This document shows, piece by piece, positions 23,487 to 35,869 of a stretch of 64,000 nucleotides of DNA. Both the position numbers and the translations under genes were made by a program. The stretch is taken from NCBI GenBank assembly GCA_964036295.1, contig OZ038469.1, forward strand, positions 7,642,067 to 7,706,066. Direction: 5' to 3'. The notes beneath the pieces were generated by a model that made no database searches, was not told the origin of the DNA, and worked only from the letters and a program-made list of their open reading frames with translations. Numbering within the stretch: the first letter of the stretch is position 1; the number at the start of each line of letters is the position of its first letter. The stretch comes from Plumapathes pennacea. Taxonomy: Eukaryota; Cnidaria; Anthozoa; Antipatharia; Myriopathidae.

Positions 23487-23501
23487 CCACTTCTGACACC
23501 A
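23487..23501 (-). other. Primer-binding site of Gypsy element
   Basis: TGGTGTCAGAAGTGG on the - strand lies immediately after the LTR end ...ACGAAACA. This is the common tRNA-primer site position and sequence type in Gypsy elements. Confidence 0.7.
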
Positions 23502-23600
23502 TGTTTCGTGTTGGGCTTCTCAGAGAGTAGACTTGAACTTGCATAAACACTTTTAATACTCTTATTAGTCACCGTTAGTTCCTGTGCAACATAAAGCTCA
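23502..23600 (-). repeat. 5' LTR of Gypsy element (inner end)
   Basis: The first 62 bp match the truncated LTR at 20312. The outer boundary is not resolved, because no second full LTR is available for comparison. Confidence 0.6.
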
Positions 23601-23689
23601 AGTGTTTAAATGTAATATTATACATTCACTGAGTAAATTACAAAATGTAGAGTATTAATAATAATAACAAATTCACAGACAAACTTCAA

Positions 23690-25388
23690 AATTTCAGTAA
23701 TAACAAATTCATATACAAACCATGCCAAGTATCATGTGAGTTTTCAATATTGTTTGCTGTCAACCAGTTCCTAATCTTTGGAACATAGTCATGGGCCACC
23801 TCCTTGATTACCAAACCTTGCAAAATACATTTGGAAGAGTCAGCAGCAGTAAAAGATGAAGATATGACATAGTGCACAGATACATTTTCCATATTTATGA
23901 CTGTGATACGCATAGCTCACGATACAATCATGTACATGACTATGATTGTATATTATGGAAGAGTAGTAAACCCAATGCGTACATAAAGTATAAACAGACC
24001 TTTCTCAGTGACGGCAGGAACGATGAGCTGCATGGCCTCAAATTCATGTGTTTGGGAACTTCGGAATTCTTTCTTATCAACTGTTTGTACTGCAACAACT
24101 TGTGACCTGTGACAGCAGTGTACGTGTGATTAAATTATGTGGTTTATCAATACAGGGGAAACCTAAATTCAGATGTGTGGTTGTACAGTTATTAGATATT
24201 TGAACTTACTCATAGGAGATCATGGCAACTGTGGAATGATAGGCATTGGAGGTGGAGTCATGCCTGCAGTCGGTGATCACAGTCTGTATGGGAAAAAGGA
24301 AGTGAAGTGACTGTGAATCATGACATAGATATGTAATATAAAAATTCCAAAAAAATGAAATATGTATAACACATACAGCCCCTCCATTGATGTGGTACCA
24401 TTCTGTTGCTTTTGCCCTGTTGATGGCTTCTTGCATAGAATTGGCAGCAATGTCATGCACTGTGTCCAGGTAATTCATAGTGTCGTAGACTGCAATTAAA
24501 TACGAAATAATCAAATTGGTCTTCTGTGTAAAGAACCCATTCATTTGACTTTTTTCATGTTTCATACAAAAATATCCTAAAAAAAAAAAGAGTCGTACCA
24601 TAGTCGATGTATTTATCACCAACATTTCCCACCTTGGCAGCTGCAGCAAAGCTGTGGTACCTGGACTCCAACATCCCACAGCTGGTGACTGCATGGATAA
24701 TTCTACAATGAATACAGGTCATAATCAGCTTTATGTACATATGTTATATATAAAGTACAGGCACATACCTACAGTTTGCAGTGTACTTCATGTTCAGAAT
24801 AGATGAGCTGCTCCATTTCAGGCGGTGTCCATTGGTGCACCGGCAATCCAGCCTCAGGACATGTCCATCCATGGAAAACTCCTCGCAATCAGGCCATAAA
24901 AACAATTCACCACACGGACAACCCTTTGAAACCTCTTTAAACAAAACCTCTAGACTGTCGACACCACATACAAAAAAACTCTCATCGACCCTTGCAGGAG
25001 ACAAAATTTGCCTGTAATCTGGTGCCACTGAATCCAGAACCTGACAGGCAACATCTTTCCTTGCTCCGCTCTCACCAGACTCTTCTTGCACTTGTAGCGT
25101 TGTGTTTGCCTGTACTGTATCAGTGTGTCGACTTTGCGAAAATTCAAATAAGTCCAGTAATGAAATAAGAAATTTGGCATTCCCTCGACCAACTCGAAAA
25201 GAGGAATTTCTGAGCTGACAAAATCGCTCCTGCACAGCTTTCATCTCCCCTTCCTCGCCAAAATTAAACTGAAAATCCAATGTAAATCGTGGTTTCCTTG
25301 GACCTCTTTTGTCGTTGTACACCTTTTGCATCTTGCTTCGTTTTGTGCTCGGCTCACTAGACACTCCTAACATTTTCAACGGCTCCAT
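23690..25388 (-). CDS. Multi-exon Kolobok-like transposase-derived gene, partial
   Basis: Exons 25388-24769, 24702-24599, 24489-24377 and 24293-24210 join in phase with consensus donors and acceptors. A further exon-like reading occupies about 23880-23690. Exon 1 (206 codons) is basic, then has a Cys-rich block (CPCGELFLWPDC, LDCRCTNGHRLKWSSSS). Exon 4 has TVITDCRHDSTSNAYHSTVAMI, resembling the D-x-R-x-D-S catalytic block of Kolobok-type transposases in anthozoans. The last piece has GLVIKEVAHDYVPKIRNWL and SHDTWHG. Exons 1-4 have no stops or frameshifts, suggesting a young copy or a domesticated gene. The 3' part would continue left, where a Gypsy element has inserted. Family assignment is from memory. 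Confidence 0.55.
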
Positions 25389-26019
25389 GTCTTCTCGATC
25401 AACGAATTACGGATCCCATGTTTACATCCGTCCCCACTCTCCCAAGGGGTGAATAACAACCAATGCAAACCCTTGATACACAGCCTTTTTGCTCTCCATC
25501 CAATCAATTTACTCAACCTATAAAGCCTTGGGGGAGAGGGCACAAGAAGAAGGCGCACTTTTCGAAATGTAAACGGTTTTAACCGGTATTTGGTAAGAGT
25601 TCGATAACAATGCAAAGAACAGTACAGAAATGAACACACATCCTATTCTTAAAGATATAAAGCAATTTATTTCTTCAGAGAGGCTCTAACTGAGCTAAAA
25701 AGAACCTTTCAGCGGAGAGAGGTTTGAGTTGCGTCAGTACTTGTCGGCCATTTTGTTTTTAATATCAAAATTTTCCCGAGGGGGGACCCCTTATATAGCG
25801 AGCGCTCACGTTTAACTTCATCCAACCTCAACTAAAAAATACAGAAAAAACTATTCCACAGGTGTCAGATTACTAGCACACATAAAGTTAATGGTTTGCA
25901 GTGGCATATATAACAGTCAAACAACTGCCATAACATTCATGCACATTTATAAAAGTGAAAAACAAATCCTTTCCCACTTTGATGAGCTTCAATGGTATTT
26001 GCCAGGAAGATCTCCCTAG
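25389..26019. other. Gene-free upstream region
   Basis: This is the 5' flank of the - strand gene starting at 25388. I see no clear TATA or other signal. The sequence is single-copy-looking within the window. Confidence 0.4.
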
Positions 26020-26220
26020 TGCGTTTGGTGCTGCTTCTCCAGGGGCTCTGAATGGGTAAAAACGTGCATGCCCCTTCCCCACATTCAGAACCATGCCTGG
26101 CTCTTCACATGAGAGGCAACCATTCTGCCCATTTTGCTGGGTCATGCTCATCAGGTACGCCTTCCCTTGAAGATTTGTAGATCCCAGTAAGACTGCTGCT
26201 TTGATGTTGATTGGAGGCAG
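26020..26220 (-). pseudogene. CACTA (En/Spm)-type transposase fragment
   Basis: The - strand reading contains LQGKAYLMSMTQQNGQNGCLSCEEPG and then FYPF, the block with paired Cys found in cnidarian CACTA transposases (Q-x-NG..GC..C..PG). Only about 65 codons survive; flanking frames have no continuation. Confidence 0.6.
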
Positions 26221-27295
26221 GTGGGGTAGTGAATTCTTGAGACCTGTTGGTCTATTTCACTTTGCAGTTGTTGCATTCTTGCAAGATCTTGTCCCCTGTC
26301 TTGTTACCAGGAGAGAATATATACATTTCCTTTTAACAGTTAGTGGTAATGTCTCCACAGTGATTGACGAATGGGAATATGGCTTACCCATATTTAGGGA
26401 GATCTGTAATGGCCAGTCGGTATGCAGAAAGTTGTACACGATAGTGAAGGCTTTAACTGTGACACTGCCACGGCTGTTAATAAAATCGGTTTCATCATAA
26501 AGCAGGCAATGACACACGGGTTCCCAGATTATCAGTTACGTCATTTCAGGTGCCAGGAAATAGCCAAAGGCAACTGCGACGTTTGTTTGCCATGGAATAT
26601 CTCACTTGGTTTTTTTAAAATAAGAGCACAGTGCTTTGGAAGGTGCATTATGCGATTAATATTGTACACATACTCTATGGTTTCCTGACAACAAAACAAC
26701 TGATTTCCACTGTACTAACTGATTGCACATAATTAGCTGCAGGCAACCTACCACAATGCCATTCCAATCTGCATTCTCGTCATTTAGAAGTAATGCAACC
26801 GACAAGTAATTATTGTGGCTACACTATCGCTTGGAACTGTGTTTGCTTGAGCCGTTTTTATTTAAATTAGCACATTCCAAGGTTGATGTCTAGTGGACCA
26901 ACTCCATAATTGTTATCCTCATCAAGTGGGTCAATCGTCTGTGCGCTATGTCGTCTTCTCCAGGCAATTCATTTGCGGCAGTTGGGGTTCATTCTCGGGC
27001 ACAGTTATACTTTCCAGCCAGCTCATGAAGGGAGTTTCATTTCCCTCAGATGAGTGATGGTGGAAATTCAACCTCTGCCTGAAATCTTCAAGATCACGAT
27101 TGATACGTGGTAGAAACGTATACTGAAGGAAGAAAAGATGAAGCTCATTCGAGTAGACAGTTATCACTCGTGGGGTGTGGCCCTGCGAGCTTAAAAAGGG
27201 AAATTATTTTTTCCTGTGTTTTTGCTCGCGGGGGCCTGGGCCCCAAGCGAGCTTAAACATGCAAATTTTTCTTTTTCTTTTTTTTTCTCGGTCGA
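26221..27295. other. No gene recognised
   Basis: Short open readings on both strands show no domain. The CACTA remnant may extend rightwards in degraded form to about 26520. Confidence 0.4.
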
Positions 27296-28030
27296 GAATC
27301 AGCACATGGTGATTTGTTCATATTATCACATGCTAAGTGATGACATAATTGACTTTGCTAAACAACTCGAGATGTGGCCAGTGAATTGCTCGTTACTTGT
27401 GTGTAAAAGTTAACTGCATCCCATCCAAGCTAAACACTATTTGGCTCTGTGCACGGATAAACTGGATTTTTAGGAACGATTTTGGCATGAGTTCAACCGC
27501 AGAAGCTTTGAGAATAGCCGTAAACAAATGTTTGATGGATACCGCTGGGGGATTGCAAATATCTCTGTCGTCAATAAATACATAGTCCCGACAAGACTTT
27601 CTGTGGGGACATGATTTTGGGAAGATAACAGGGTGAAAACAGAACCAAAGCTGCAGTGAGCTTTAGCCGTAAAACAATGACGCTTTATGCTTTACTCTGT
27701 ACATGACATCTGTTGCCTCATAAAATTCTTCTGCGTATCATACATTGCCTGTTCGAGTGTTTCTTTCATTCGATCATGTAGCCTTTGTTTTGCAATGGTC
27801 ATTGAATGCCAGAAATGAAAAATACACCGAAATAATTCTGAGGATCGAGTTTGCAGTCACAAATGGACTGAACACACTCTGAACAAAATCGCAATAATAT
27901 TGTAAACATCTCTTGTGTGACATTCCTCGCTTTCACTTTTTTATTTGTTACAGAGCACGAATACTCAAAAGCCTGATAGAAAAAGCGTATTGAGCTAATA
28001 AAAGAAACCACATAAGTAGTGAAGCGAAAA
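27296..28030. repeat. Dispersed 0.7-kb repeat, copy 1
   Basis: The copy runs from AATCAGCACATGGTGATT through AACTGCATCCCATCC, GATAAACTGGATTTT and GGGGATTGCAAATATCTCTGTCG to the CACATAAGTAGTGAAGC end. It recurs at 28031-28590 and 30255-31070. It is non-coding and the family is not recognised. Confidence 0.8.
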
Positions 28031-28590
28031 CGTTAACTGCATCCCATTCAAACTAAACACCATTTGGCTCTGTGGAATATGCATGGATAAACTGGATTTT
28101 AGGAAAAGATTTTGGCTCGTGTTCTCCGCAGAAGCTTTGAGAATAGCTGTAAGCAATTGTTTGATGGATACCACTGGGGGATTGCAAATATCTCTGTCAA
28201 CGAAACTTTCTGTGGCGACACGAAATACTTTTGGGAAGATAACAGGGCAAAAACAGAAACCAAAGCTAGGTGAGCTTTAGCTTTACTCTGTACATCGTAC
28301 ATTGCCTGTTCAAGTGTTTCTTTCATTCGATCATGTAGCCTTTGTTTTGCAATGGTCATTGAATACCAGAAATGAAAAATAACCCGAAATGATTCTGAGG
28401 ATTGAGTTTGCAGTCACAAATGGACTGAACACACTGTGAACAAAACCGCAATAATATTGTAAACATCTCTTGTGTGACATTCTTTGCTTTCAATTTTATA
28501 TTTGTTACAGAGCACGAATACTTGAAAGCCTAATAGAAGAAACGTATTGAGTTAATAAAAGAAAACACATAAGTAGTGAAGCTAAGGCTG
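28031..28590. repeat. Dispersed 0.7-kb repeat, copy 2 (tandem, 5' shortened)
   Basis: Direct tandem copy starting at the AACTGCATCCCATTC block and ending CACATAAGTAGTGAAGC like copy 1. It lacks the first 105 bp and has a deletion near the middle. Helitron B sits 20 bp beyond. Confidence 0.8.
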
Positions 28591-28609
28591 GATTAATCAT
28601 GGCCTCTGA

Positions 28610-29978
28610 TCCCCGAGCGAAGTGAGGGTAATAACGGCGCTAATGCAGCAAAATCGCTTTGTTTGGAGACTCCAAGCGAGTTGCCATCTCGAAATTTAAT
28701 GTTCGTCAGTCTGTCATGGGGTGACCTTTAAGGCAATGACGTAATAATAACTATCGATTAGCATCAAAGCGAGGTCAAAAAAAGGTTTGAAAGGAGCAAC
28801 AATTGTACGTAACTGTGTTCACGAAAATGAATTTGAAAACTGGAAAACTTGACACAGAACGGCCTCACGAAGCTCATCTTCAAAACAGAAGGGAACTAGC
28901 ACGGGCAAGGCACAATTGTTGAAACAATCGAACAGCGCCAAATACGTCTAGAGAAAAAAGATGAAAATCATGTTATGACCGACAGCACGAAGTGTGCCGA
29001 AGAAACAACTCCGCAACAAGAACAGCACCTGAAAGCTAATCGGGCGCTTCAGAAGCAAAAGCGGACCGAAGAAAATGCTCCGCAAAGGGAACAGTGCTTG
29101 AAAGCAAACCGGGAGCTTCAGATGCCTTTTTGTGTTAAATTCAGATATTCAGAAAGGACAAGCAACAAAGGTCAGTCAGTGGAAATCGAACAATCACCAT
29201 GACAAATATATTCTATCCCTCTTCAAGAATGTACTAAAATCTGCATGCTGATCATTTTCCCTCGAAATATTGTTTTAATACTCTTCTGTCACCAGTTTCG
29301 GTTACCGGCATATTTGCTCAGAGCAATCAGAACTTAGAGTCTTGAATGATTTAGTTAGATGTCTTATTTTTTCTTTCAAGACTAAAATGCTGTAATCTGA
29401 CACGGTGATTGCAGCAAGAATCGTTCACAAGTCCTTTGAAGTATGACTAGGTCTGAAGCCCGTGTATAATTTGAAGTAAACCGTTCATGTTTTGCTTTGA
29501 CTCTTGGAGAAATCATGCTGTTTTGTTCACATACAAAATAATTCGAGCTCATTAGATATGCATGCCTGAGTCTTGTGCATGCAGTCCAGAGTAAAAAAAA
29601 ATCGCACAGGAAGCCTATTTAATTGTACTGCCTATGAATTCAAAATTGGAAAACCTGTGTTCCTTTTTTTCCCGCACTACGGCGGTCGACTATTAAACTT
29701 TAAAATTTAAGTATTAAATTTTGAGAACATGCTTGGCAGACTGTATGAATTAATTTGACATACCGACCGTGGGAAATACGTACGGCGTCACGCAATCGAC
29801 ACTTCAATGCAAAAGTATAACACACCATTCTCTCCTTCCTTTGCATGTAGCACTTGACTTCAAAGAAAAGATTGCGTCAACATTTTGGTAAAACAAAGGT
29901 TGCCCTTGTCAGCAGTATGAAAGTAAAAGTCCAATCAATGGCAGAGCGAGGGGGTATCTGCGATTATCGTATTTCTAG
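28610..29978 (+). mobile_element. Helitron copy B
   Basis: Complete termini: host A at 28609, then TCCCCGAGCGAAGTGAGGG; the end is GCGATTATCGTATTTCTAG, then host T at 29979. Just inside the 3' end GCAGA and TCTGC can pair around an 11-nt loop, the expected subterminal hairpin. At 28827-29200 lies an Arg/Gln/Glu-rich Helitron ORF N-terminal fragment (NLKTGKL.., QREQCLKANRELQ) with stops. There is no Rep or helicase. Confidence 0.9.
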
Positions 29979-30254
29979 TTAGAAATAAGAGTCAATGTCA
30001 AACTGTCATAATCGATTGTGCATATAAAGATATGTCATGCATTCTCAAAATGCAGGGTCGCTCAACCTTTAAGAAGCAAGTGTATGAGTGTTGTAATGAT
30101 AACTTAGTTTAATCAAGGTGTCAAAAAAGCAAGGTGTCAAAAGTCTCTCTTGGGAGTTCCACTCTTGTCCCCTACTTTCCATTTTATATTCTGGTCTCGA
30201 CCCAACTCATGCCACGAGCTCACTGGCAACGCCAGTCTAGTTCTTTTCTGGCTC

Positions 30255-31070
30255 AAGAATCAGCACAAAGTGATTGGTTCACATTGTCACATGATGTGTG
30301 GTGACGTAAATTGACTTCACGAACAACTTGATGTGGTCTATTGAATTGTGTGTTACTCGTGTGTAAACGTGAACTGAATCCCATTCAAACTCAGGACCAT
30401 TGCTCATTGAAACATGCAAGGATAAACTGGATTTTAGGGAACGATTTTGGCTTGCGTTCTTAAGCTCACCAGAAAGCTTTGAGAGAAGCCATAAACCAAT
30501 GTTTGGTGGATGAGATCATTTGATGGATACCGCTATGGGATTGCAAATAACTCTGTCGCCACTAATTATTTTGTCCAGACGAAACTTTGTGGCTACACGA
30601 AGTACTTCTAAGAAGATACCAGACCAAAAACGGACACCAAAGCTATGATGAGTTCAGCTGTAAAACAATGACGATTTATGCTTTACACTGTGCATGACAT
30701 CTGTTGCCTCATACAAACTGTAGCTGTTTGTAAAGTTTCTTCACCAAAAAGATATCCCTTTTGTGACGAAAACATCTGTTCTCTCAGCGCACTCCACAAT
30801 ACGTGGCTATTTCATTATAATATTACATGTATTAGCACTGCAAGCCTGTCAAGTCATCAAAATGCTTTGGCCTTTATATTGTACAGCGCTGTTGAAATCT
30901 TTCTACCATTTGATCATGTAACCCTGGTTTTACAATGGTAATTGTATTCTAGAAATGAAAAATACACCGTAATAGTCCTGAGCATCGAGTTTGCTAGTAA
31001 TGTAGTAATGTGAAACAAAACAATAATATTGTAAACAAGTCTCGTTACATTCCTCGCTTTGTTACAGAGT
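30255..31070. repeat. Dispersed 0.7-kb repeat, copy 3
   Basis: Starts AATCAGCACAAAGTGATTGG and runs through GATAAACTGGATTTTAGGGAACGATTTTGG as in copies 1 and 2. It carries an extra insertion of about 150 bp near 30720-30890. Confidence 0.75.
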
Positions 31071-31459
31071 GCTGGTAGCTGGTGCCGTGTTGCAGAAGAG
31101 TGCAACAGAATGCGAGACTTCTCTGCCCAATACTCGCAAAGACCAGAGATATTACGCTCCAACTGAATAAGCACGTGAGAATTAAAACTAACATTTAACG
31201 AGGTTAACAATCTCCCAATGACTTGCTACGTAGTTTCGAATCTCCTGCACAGGTCACTTACAACAGATGGATCTTCAGTGTTTTGAAATCAGTTGTTTCT
31301 TTGGATCAATCGGCCACAAGCCTTGATGAATTCATTCATGTATTTTCTATTTACCCCAGCACTTGCCATTATCTTAACCCTCACGCTATGAGAATCCAAA
31401 CAAAAGAAAGCTGCACCACTCCCAGGGGAGGGAGGGTGGGGGACCTGCGTAAGGTTGCA

Positions 31460-31700
31460 AGTCATCTGTTGAGTTTTGTCATCAATCGAGTTTTGTGCCA
31501 TTGATCGAGTTGTGGCATTGATCGAGTTTTGTGCCATTGATCGAGTTTGCCATTGATCGAGTTTTGTATTGTTGATCAAATTTTGTCATTGATCAAGTTT
31601 TGTGCCATCAATTGAGTTTTGTGCCATCGATCGAGTTTGGTTCATCGACACTGTTTTGTTATTGACAGAGTTTTGTATGATTGACAGTTTTTTATGAGTG
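31460..31700. repeat. Minisatellite of about 17-20 bp units
   Basis: Roughly ten imperfect units of ATTGATCGAGTTTTGTGCC with variants ending at 31700. The array produces repetitive spurious peptide readings on the - strand. Confidence 0.85.
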
Positions 31701-31718
31701 ACTCTGCCAAATATATGA

Positions 31719-33092
31719 CTAGAAATACAATAATCGCAGATACCCCCTTGCTCTGCCATTGATGGGACTTTTACTTTGGTAGTCCCAACAAGAGTAGCCT
31801 TTGTTTTACCAAAATGTTGACTCAATCTTTTCTTCAAAGTCAAATGCTACACGCAAAGGAAGGAGAATGGTGTGTGTTATACTTTTGCGTTGAAAAAAAG
31901 AATCGATTGCATGACGAAATACGTATTTCCCACGGTCAGCACAACAAATTAATTCATACAGTCTGCCAAGCATGTTCTCAAAATCTAATACTCAAATTTT
32001 GAAGTTGGTAGGCCGTCATAGTACGGGAAAAAAGAAACACTGATTGTCCAATTTTGAATTCATAAGCAGTACATTTAAATAGGCTTCCTGTGCAATTTGT
32101 TTTTACTCTGGACTGCATGCACAAGACTCGGGCATGCATGTTTAATGAGCTTGAATTGTTTTGTATGTGAACCCACTCAAATCAACATGATTTCTCCCAG
32201 AATCAAAGCAAAACTTGACTAAAACGGTTTACTTCAAATTATACACGGGCTTCAGACCTAGTCATACTTCTAAGGGCTTGTGAACGATTCTCGCTGCAAT
32301 CACTGCATGTCAAATTTCAGTATTTGTTACAGTTTTAGTCTTGAAAGAAATAATAAGACATCTGACTAAATCATTCAAGACTCCAAGTTCCGATTGCTCT
32401 GAGCCAATACGGTAGCCGAAACTGGCGACAGAAGCATATTAAAACAATACTTTGAGGGAAAATGATGAGCATACAGATTTTAATACATTCTTGAAGTGAT
32501 TGAGTTACAAGATACAGGTAGAATATATTTGTCACGGTGATTGTTCGATTTCCACTGACTAACCTTTGTTGCTTGTCCTTTCTGAATAAGTATCAGAGTT
32601 TAACACAAGATGGTGTTTGAAGCTCCCGATTTGTTTTCAAGCGCTGTTCCCTTTGCGGAGCCGTTTCTTCTGCACGCTTCCGTTCATGATGCTGTCGGTT
32701 ATAACATGTTTGTCGTCTTTTCTCTAGACATATTTGGCCCTGTTCGATCGTTTCACGATTTTGCCTTGCCCGTGCCTGTTCCCTTCTCTTTTGAAGACGA
32801 GCTTCACTAGACTGTTCTGTTTCAGGTTTTCCAATTTTCAAATTCATTTTCGTGAACGCAGTTACGTACAGTTGTTGTCAGTAAAATTAACCACTGGTCA
32901 GTAAAACCACTGGCGGAGACGCTAATCGATAGTTATTACGTCATTGCCTTAGGCACCTGGCCTAAAAAGTCGTACGCCAGACTGACTGACAGACGAACAT
33001 TAAATTTCGAGATGGCGACATGCTTGGAGTCTCCGAATGAGGTGATGCTACTGCATTAGCATTGTGATTATTTCCCTCGCTTCGCTCGGGGA
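31719..33092 (-). mobile_element. Helitron copy C
   Basis: On the - strand it begins TCCCCGAGCGAAG at 33092 and ends TATTTCTAG at 31719 before T. The 5' flank is T rather than A. It carries the cleanest copy of the captured ORF1 segment (32847-32593, 84 codons: KRREQARARQNRETIEQGQ.., RAEETAPQREQRLKTNREL). Confidence 0.85.
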
Positions 33093-33359
33093 ACATTGAA
33101 GTATGTAATGTTTATCAATACAGTCAATAATACGTAACAAGAGGAAATGTTATTTTTGGACCATTTGGTGCGCCATAAGAAAATGTGTAAGGAATGTATG
33201 TCAGGAAGGTGATCAGTGGAGCGTCAGTGCTTTTGTCTGCAATGTGAAGTAAATTGAGAGTCCTTGTAGTCTTCTCATGGCTTCCATCTTAAATACAACA
33301 AACACATTACTAAGACTGCCTCAAGTTGCATGTTTAAGTTAACAAGAATTGAAGTTGCT

Positions 33360-33850
33360 TCGCCGTCTTTACACAGATTCTCATCTTTGTATCTCGAGTG
33401 CCTTCGTTCAGTTTGTTCCTTTAAGTTCTCAAGGTTCTGGATATCAGATTCTTTGTACATTTCTGTACAGTTGTGCACAGTTATGCACAGTTATGCAGTT
33501 CATTGATATATTCATTGGTAAGTTCATTGAATTTGCTTTCATGGCTTTCAATATGGCTTTTGAGGGTGAACGGACCGACCCAAGCCAAAACCGCTCAATG
33601 AAATTTAGTGTGGGTCTACCACAGCCGGCGTATGCATTTGTAAGTAAGATGAGCGGTCCATAAAATAATCCACAGAGCCAACTAAGGCAAGCAACACACA
33701 AGCCCACCTCCCACATCTTGCTGTCTTCAAAATGGCGAAACTTCTTGCCCGCCAAGTCACTTGATCACAATGTCATCACAAATCACATGATAATATGAAC
33801 CAATCACCGCATGCAGATTTGTAACCCAGGAAAAAAACGCTCCATTTTAA
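33360..33850. repeat. Duplicated 0.5-kb repeat, copy 1
   Basis: The segment from CGTCTTTACACAG through TTCTGTACAGTTGTGCA to TGGCGAAAC and AACCAATCACCGCATGCAG is repeated at 40950-41400 in the same orientation with high identity. It contains the phrase CGGACCGACCCAAGCC. It is non-coding or unrecognised. Confidence 0.8.
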
Positions 33851-33914
33851 AGCTTGTGTTGCCACAAGCAACTAGGATCAAACATTTATTAGATAAGAAA
33901 ACACTCTTGTCAAT

Positions 33915-34215
33915 TAATGCTTTTGTATTTAGCAAACTCTTTCTGCTCAGCAGTGTGGAGTAATACGTCTGAACATAACATAAAGAAGCTCCAGTTCGCT
34001 CAAAATTTCGCATGTAGAGTTGTCCTGAGTCTTTGGAAATATGACAATATATCTGAAGGCCTTAAATCACTTAAATGGCTTTGTGTGAATGATAAACTTC
34101 TCCTGAATGTTTCTGCTATGGTACACAAAATGTGTTAATAATAGGGCACCTAGTTATGTTTGTAATAAATTCACTAGACGTTCAAGTATACACAACAAAT
34201 ACTGGACATTCCTGA
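33915..34215 (+). pseudogene. LINE (CR1/L2-like) RT C-terminal fragment
   Basis: The + strand reading has a WSNTSEHNIKKLQFAQNFACR block and KYDNISEGLKSLKWL, typical of the conserved tail after the RT domain in CR1/L2-type non-LTR elements. After one stop or frame change it continues NNRAPSYVCNKFTRRSS. It is 5' truncated, as usual for LINE copies. Confidence 0.75.
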
Positions 34216-34429
34216 TGTTTTTATAACCGTTTTCTAGTCTAGAATGTTTCGGAGATGGTTGGGTAGCTTGTAGTGGCTGCTCTTTGGAATCAGTTCTGTC
34301 ACGTGGCCGTTTGAGGGACTATAGGTGAGATCACCAGTGGTTGTGACTCTGTCATTTCGGCTAAGAGGGCAGCGAGTTCTTGGTCGGTTGCTGTTTTTTG
34401 AGACAGAACTGTGAAGCGTTTTTCGAGGT

Positions 34430-35250
34430 TTCAAGCGTTACTCTGAAAAACCTTTCCTGTAACGAATATGTTATCTCGTTCTACAAATTGAATATTAATT
34501 GATAGTGGGTATGGCTGGTGGATAAAAATCCGTAACCTTGTTAAACAGTAGGGATTCCTAGGGGAGTAGCACCTGAGGGCCTGTGTGATTTTGATGATAA
34601 CAGTTGTATAGGAGTCTACAGGTCCAGTTTCTACGTTCATGTTGCACAATAACAACTTTGAGATTGTAGTTGGGGTGAAGCGGAAGAAACAGTTACAAAC
34701 TGTGTTTTTTCTAGTGTGTTTACAATCTGTGGATTGATATAGTTTGTGTGAAATCAGTGCTTCCTTGATTGTTCTGTGGACGAAGGAATTTTTCCTTCCT
34801 GTAAGGTACAATCGGCTGTTTGTTGAAGATCCAAGCAAGTTTTTGTTGACCTTTGATTAAATGCCAGTGTTTCATGAGAATCTGTTTTAGATTCGGTTTA
34901 GCCGGGTTGTAGGTAGTGATAAACGGTAGGATTTCATTTCTTTGTTTTCCTGTAGGCTGAAGTGACGCTGTTCTATCGCAGAATTGAATTGAAGTCAAAA
35001 TATTGTGTACGAGAGTGTAAGGATAGTCTCTGTTGTAGAGTCTGATTTCAAAATCTTGTTTAAGTTTTTTAAAGTTCGTTTTGACTGAGTTAGTTCTGAG
35101 TAGGCGTAAAACAGTACTTACTGATGACATCTCATGAGTGAATTTGATGGTGGGATGAGATGCCTTAGCAAAATCAACAAAAGTAGTGACTTCTGTCTTG
35201 GAAAAGTCCCACAGGAAGAAAATGTCATCAATAAATCTCTTCCAAACCAG
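34430..35250 (-). pseudogene. Penelope-like reverse transcriptase fragment
   Basis: The reading WKRFIDDIFFLWDFSK contains an F-I-D-D active site of the Penelope/GIY-YIG-associated RT type. The next part corresponds to the post-RT region (LRLLRTNSVKTNF, RDYPYTLVHNIL, LPFITTYNPAKPNLKQILMKHWHLI). Relative to the family, a segment between KFTHEMSS and LRLLRTNS is missing. The final part (34838-34430) is open in another frame, and I see no GIY-YIG motif. Confidence 0.7.
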
Positions 35251-35865
35251 ACCTCCTGGTCAAATTTTGTCAAATCTATTGTTATAAACGCTTATTGTAT
35301 GACTGAAACAATCAGAATCTGTGTTTTGCTTATTTTTTGATAGCTAAACAAAGAGATCAAAACACGATGAAGTTTCACGATTTTCGTCGCGGCACCATCT
35401 GTGCATACGCCATTTGTTTTTGTACTTTCACGGACAAAAAATGTGACTTAATGCTGCTAAATGTGGAAGGTTATCTCCTCAAAAATAACTGCCGACTTTA
35501 TGAACAGATTTTGACAGATTTAAATTCTGAAAGAACCTTCAACCGGTGAAGACGAAAGAAAACATGTCATGTTGTTTGAACTTACAATGGCGGACATACA
35601 AACGCGGATTCTTGTAAGCTTGTGATCTGTCCAAGGCAGTATGTTTCTTCGTTGTGTTTACCGGAGATGGATTTGTGGAGTTATACGTCTTGATTTTTCC
35701 AGCTTAGTTTATCATCGATATGTACTCCAAGACTTTTACTGCTGTGAACTCTTTCAAGTGGATCACGGGAACTTGAACAATATTTGATAACCTGTGATTG
35801 GATGCTATTATTGTATATTCAATTTTGGTAACATTTGTGACCCTCTCCAGGAAAACATACCGAAC
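35251..35865. other. Unassigned spacer
   Basis: No supported gene; a 70-codon + reading at 35337-35549 has no recognised feature. Confidence 0.4.
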
Positions 35866-35869
35866 GGTT

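Noticed and set aside
23996-24056. A + strand Kolobok-like catalytic block (LSDGRNDELHG)
   Set aside because: Only about 20 residues match and the alignment needs a gap; noted in a finding but not strong enough for a feature.
31460-31700. Possible CRISPR-like array
   Set aside because: Units are contiguous, imperfect and without unique spacers: an ordinary minisatellite in an animal genome.
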